From an uncultured Selenomonas sp. (GTDB lineage Bacteria > Bacillota > Negativicutes > Selenomonadales > Selenomonadaceae), in the NCBI GenBank assembly GCA_905373085.1, contig CAJPRR010000015.1:1-24929 (forward strand): 24,929 nucleotides of DNA, given 5' to 3'. Position 1 is the stretch's first letter; each line of letters opens with the position of its first letter. The position numbers and the translations under genes were made by a program. The notes under the pieces were generated by a model. The model was not told where the DNA came from and ran no database searches. It saw nothing but the letters and a program-made list of their open reading frames with translations. Shown here in pieces: positions 22,005-24,929 of this stretch.

Positions 22005-23264
22005 CTACCTCCGTGTCATATCCAAGGCACGTCGGAAAAAGTCTTCCTGTCCGAAATTCCCAGATTTCAATACCACGCGCATATTTTCCGCATCGGTCGG
22101 TATCATGACCGGCACTCCCGGAGCCACGCTTTTACTGATGACAAATGCAGGAAATCCCAACGCCCGTACCACAGCGCCCGAGGTTTCTCCCCCCGCCACG
22201 ATGAACCGCTTGACTCCTGCATGCCGCGCTTTTTTCGCCAAGCAGGCAAACGCCTGCTCCAAAAGTTCCGCAGCCGCGACATCTTGATGTGCACGAACAT
22301 TTTCCGGCGTATCGGAGCTATAAAGAAGCACTTCCTGATCCAAGCGCTCTTTCGCCCAAGACCAAACTTCTTCGAGATAATGAGCGCCTTGTCGCAATGC
22401 TGCGGGATTCATCTTGAAACTCTTGCCACCCGCTTCCTGAAACGTCGCTATCTGACGCAGTGTCGTCTCGGAACAGCTTCCGGCAAAAACGATTCCAGCC
22501 CCTTCCGTTTTGTTCTGCGGCGGTTTTGCCGTATATTTGCCCCCCTTATATTGTTCAGCCAGTTCCGTCAGCAAACCCGAACCGCCGCTCAAAAGAGGAA
22601 GCGACGAAAAAACCTGTGCGATCTTTCTTGCATGTTCTTGATTCATATAATCAGGAACTACATAGAAGCGAGGATGCTCCTTTTGGAAACGCTCAAGTTC
22701 CCTGCCTATCTCTTCGGGCTTCGCTTCATCAAGACGCTTATGTGGAATTTCCAGGCAAGGATACGCACTTTGCGGTCGCATAAGATCCTGCAAACGCGAA
22801 GCCCACATAGGATTCAACGGATGATCCTTCATCGGACTTTCCGCCAGAGGCGTTCCATGGACAAAGAGTACGCCATCCTTCACGATTCGCCCATTGACAG
22901 GTAATGCCGGGCAAAGAACCGTATAGGGAACATCCAGCTCTTTCATGCAGGCGTCAAGAATCGGCCCTATATTCCCTTCACGCGTGGAGTCAAAAGTCGA
23001 ACAATACTTCACGTAAATGTGCTTTGCTCCTCGCGCTTGAAGCGCCTGCAAGGCGGCGAGGCTTTCCTTCACTGCTTCTTTCGGGGGCGCACTCCTCGTC
23101 TTCAAAGCGACAACGATCGCCTCAGCATCCAGCTCCGCCAAACTGCCAATTTCCCCGTTGACAAGAATCGTTTTCAGACCAGCTTCTGCCAAAAAGGAGG
23201 CAGCGTCACTCGATCCCGTAAAGTCATCTCCAATACATCCAAGCAAAAGTTCCATTTCCTTCAT
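22005..23264 (-). CDS. otnK: Four-carbon acid sugar kinase (OtnK-like, DUF1537)
   Basis: This 419-aa kinase belongs to the DUF1537 family: N-terminal domain with GCIGDDFTGSSD (9-20) binding the sugar acid, and C-terminal nucleotide-binding domain with GGETSGAVV (about 358-366) and the final LKSGNFG. OtnK enzymes phosphorylate 3-oxo-tetronate (from L-threonate or D-erythronate) at C4; other family members act on related acids such as D-threonate or erythronate. The presence of a class II aldolase-type partner fits the OtnK/OtnC pair. The dehydrogenase that would supply the 3-oxo acid is not in the window and may lie upstream. The ATG at 23264 has GAAGG 7 bases upstream; a second Met three codons later is possible. 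It follows dctM by 15 bases. Confidence 0.88.
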   Translation of the reverse strand: MKEMELLLGCIGDDFTGSSDAASFLAEAGLKTILVNGEIGSLAELDAEAIVVALKTRSAPPKEAVKESLAALQALQARGAKHIYVKYCSTFDSTREGNIGPILDACMKELDVPYTVLCPALPVNGRIVKDGVLFVHGTPLAESPMKDHPLNPMWASRLQDLMRPQSAYPCLEIPHKRLDEAKPEEIGRELERFQKEHPRFYVVPDYMNQEHARKIAQVFSSLPLLSGGSGLLTELAEQYKGGKYTAKPPQNKTEGAGIVFAGSCSETTLRQIATFQEAGGKSFKMNPAALRQGAHYLEEVWSWAKERLDQEVLLYSSDTPENVRAHQDVAAAELLEQAFACLAKKARHAGVKRFIVAGGETSGAVVRALGFPAFVISKSVAPGVPVMIPTDAENMRVVLKSGNFGQEDFFRRALDMTRR

Positions 23265-23279
23265 CTCAAACCTTCTTTC

Positions 23280-24545
23280 TTATTTCACAACCCAGTTCGT
23301 CAAGGCGGGAACATAGGTAATGAGCAGCAAGACGAGAATCATCACACACCAAAAAGGCATCATGCGCATGCTGAGACGTCCAAGCGGCACCTTCGACACA
23401 TTGCTTGAAACATAAAGAGCCGTGCCAACAGGCGGCGTCAAAAGTCCGATGGTGAGGTTGATGACCATGAGCAAGCCGAACTGCACAAAGTTCATTTCCA
23501 AAGATACCGCAACCGGCGCCAAAATAGGCGCCAACAACATGATTGCCGGACTGCTGTCAAGAAACATGCCGCAAAAGAGCAGCAGTACGTTGATAATGAG
23601 CAGAAGCAGTATCTTGTTATCTGTAATACCGATCAACGCGGTGGTGATAGCCTGCGGTATCTGTTCACTTGAAAGCAGCCAGCTGAAGAGCGATGTCGCC
23701 GCAATAATCGAGGAAATAACCGCAGTGTTCACAGCCGCTTTATAACAGATGTTCGGCAAATCTCGCACTTTGATTTCTCGATAAACAAACATGCCGATAA
23801 AAAGCGCATATACCGATATGACGGCGCCGCCTTCCGTCGCCGTAAAAATGCCGCCGCGAATGCCTACGATGATCAAAACCGGCATGACGAGCGCCCACAC
23901 AGCATTGCGAAAGCGTTTTGCCTTATCGGAAAAACTGCTGCCACCTTCTTTTGGGTATTCATGCTTATGCGCATAATAGACAGAATAAATGAGAAATCCC
24001 ATGCCAATCAGCACGCCCGGCACGACCGCCGCCAAAAACAAATCCCCGATGGACGTCTGTGTTGTCACGCCATATATGATGATGGCAATACTCGGCGGAA
24101 TAATGAGTCCGATGCTGCCTGCCGCAGCAACCATTGCCGCCGAAAACTCTACATCGTAACCGCGCTTCTTCATCTCCGGAACCATGACTGTGCCGAGAGC
24201 AGCCGTATCTGCGACGCCCGAACCCGATATTCCGCCCATGATAATGCCGCTGATCGCCACCACATGTGCGAGACTCCCCCGTATATTCCCCACAAAGGCC
24301 AGCGCGAAATCAAGTATCGTACGGGTAATCCCGCCTTGGCTCATCAGAGTTCCTGCCAGCATAAAAAGCGGGATTGCCATGAGCGGAAACGAATCGAGAG
24401 CAGCAAACAGCCTTTGGGCAAATATGGAAACAGGATATTCCGCAAAACCGATCGCGCCCAAGGAAGCCAATGCCAGTACAAACGCGACAGGAATGCCGAG
24501 GACGAGGAAAAGAGCGAAGCTGCCAAACAAGATTGCACCGATCAC
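23280..24545 (-). CDS. dctM: TRAP transporter large permease, DctM
   Basis: This 421-aa membrane protein of the DctM/SiaM family forms the substrate channel of a tripartite ATP-independent periplasmic transporter driven by a sodium or proton gradient. It has about 12 hydrophobic segments and family motifs: SFPLMAIPLFMLAGTLMSQGGIT (about 49-71), GSGVADTAALGTVMVPEMKKRGY, AAGSIGLIIPPSI and the late LTPPVGTALYV. The start is GTG at 24545, overlapping the dctQ stop by 4 bases (GTGA) with GGGAGGTGG upstream; longer in-frame sequence is antisense to or out of frame with dctQ and not family-like. It comes before otnK, so the likely substrate is a C4 sugar acid (inference). The DctP binding protein is not seen and probably lies upstream outside the window. 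Confidence 0.94.
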   Translation of the reverse strand: MIGAILFGSFALFLVLGIPVAFVLALASLGAIGFAEYPVSIFAQRLFAALDSFPLMAIPLFMLAGTLMSQGGITRTILDFALAFVGNIRGSLAHVVAISGIIMGGISGSGVADTAALGTVMVPEMKKRGYDVEFSAAMVAAAGSIGLIIPPSIAIIIYGVTTQTSIGDLFLAAVVPGVLIGMGFLIYSVYYAHKHEYPKEGGSSFSDKAKRFRNAVWALVMPVLIIVGIRGGIFTATEGGAVISVYALFIGMFVYREIKVRDLPNICYKAAVNTAVISSIIAATSLFSWLLSSEQIPQAITTALIGITDNKILLLLIINVLLLFCGMFLDSSPAIMLLAPILAPVAVSLEMNFVQFGLLMVINLTIGLLTPPVGTALYVSSNVSKVPLGRLSMRMMPFWCVMILVLLLITYVPALTNWVVK

Positions 24546-24929
24546 ACCTTGCCACCTCCCGCATTTTTCCACGTCTCTGCCATCTCTCGAAAAGTATAAT
24601 AGAACATCAAGACGCCGCTGAAAGGAATCACAGCGTAAACAAAATGCATCGGCAGTCGGACAGCAGAACTGTTCTGCAACATGCCATACTGCACAAGGAA
24701 AAACCCGCTTGCCGTCAGTGATCCAGACAAGAAAAGCAGAAGCAATCCATTGAATAGAACAACCGCCCTTTTCGAGACCCCCGTCAAATGCTGCAGCAAG
24801 ATGTCGAGTGCAACATGCGCCTTTTCCCGAATCGCTGTCGCCATGCCCAAAAAAGACATCCAAACAAAAATATACCGGCCCACCTCCTCCGACCATGTCA
24901 AAGAATTGCCGAAAGCATACCGTGCCAAA
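24542..24929 (-). CDS. dctQ: TRAP transporter small permease, DctQ (partial)
   Basis: Only the last ~128 residues are in the window; the true start lies beyond the right edge, as the reading frame is open to the end and the sequence begins inside the family motif RYAFGNSLTWSEEVGRYIFVWMSFLG. Three or so membrane helices follow, including AVVLFNGLLLLFLSGSLTASGFF and FVYAVIPFSGVLMFYYTF. DctQ subunits have four helices and hold the large permease in the TRAP complex. The stop overlaps the dctM start by 4 bases. Gene order dctQ-dctM-otnK-otnC on the minus strand indicates one operon. Confidence 0.9.
   Translation of the reverse strand, partial: LARYAFGNSLTWSEEVGRYIFVWMSFLGMATAIREKAHVALDILLQHLTGVSKRAVVLFNGLLLLFLSGSLTASGFFLVQYGMLQNSSAVRLPMHFVYAVIPFSGVLMFYYTFREMAETWKNAGGGKV

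Overview
The window looks like chromosome from a GC-rich Negativicutes bacterium, most likely Selenomonas or a close relative. This is inferred from strong GC-rich codon bias, Firmicute-type Shine-Dalgarno sites (AAAGGAGG), consensus sigma-A promoters, frequent GTG/TTG starts and the overall gene set. No rRNA, tRNA, CRISPR array or insertion sequence was found.

Left part (1-5550): a HigB/HigA-type toxin-antitoxin pair (+), a DUF488 protein (-), an AzgA/PbuG-type NCS2 purine permease (+), a small unknown gene plus dapF (-) behind a consensus promoter embedded in two CsoR-like palindromes, and NADP-type glutamate dehydrogenase (+). Most of the convergent pairs are separated by bidirectional hairpin terminators.

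Middle (5550-17800): almost all genes are on the minus strand. They are a Cache-HAMP chemoreceptor, an ndh -> SGNH-hydrolase pair, and a topB -> CNNM/CBS protein -> orphan HsdR-like helicase -> glyoxalase I series. The helicase keeps its DUF4145 and SF2 parts but has lost the usual nuclease Glu, has altered motifs II and III, and ends without the HsdR C-terminal domain. No hsdM or hsdS is nearby.

Right part (17840-24929): a lysA-like PLP decarboxylase (+) shares an overlapping divergent promoter with topB. Two genes of unknown function follow (a 178-aa cytoplasmic protein and a 232-aa secreted protein) in more AT-rich DNA. Next comes a compact locus at 20760-21315 that reads as an undescribed type I toxin-antitoxin module: a 31-aa hydrophobic ORF on the minus strand and a convergent ~94-nt RNA on the plus strand with a perfect promoter and terminator. 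The predicted 5' end of the toxin mRNA is complementary over 11 nt to its own 3' UTR, and a decayed second copy of the toxin leader lies alongside. The window ends in a minus-strand operon for uptake (TRAP DctQ-DctM) and breakdown (OtnK kinase, class II aldolase/OtnC-like decarboxylase) of a four-carbon acid sugar; dctQ runs off the right edge.

The best candidates for new biology are the type I TA-like locus, the CsoR-like operator in front of the small gene and dapF, and the degenerate HsdR-like helicase.
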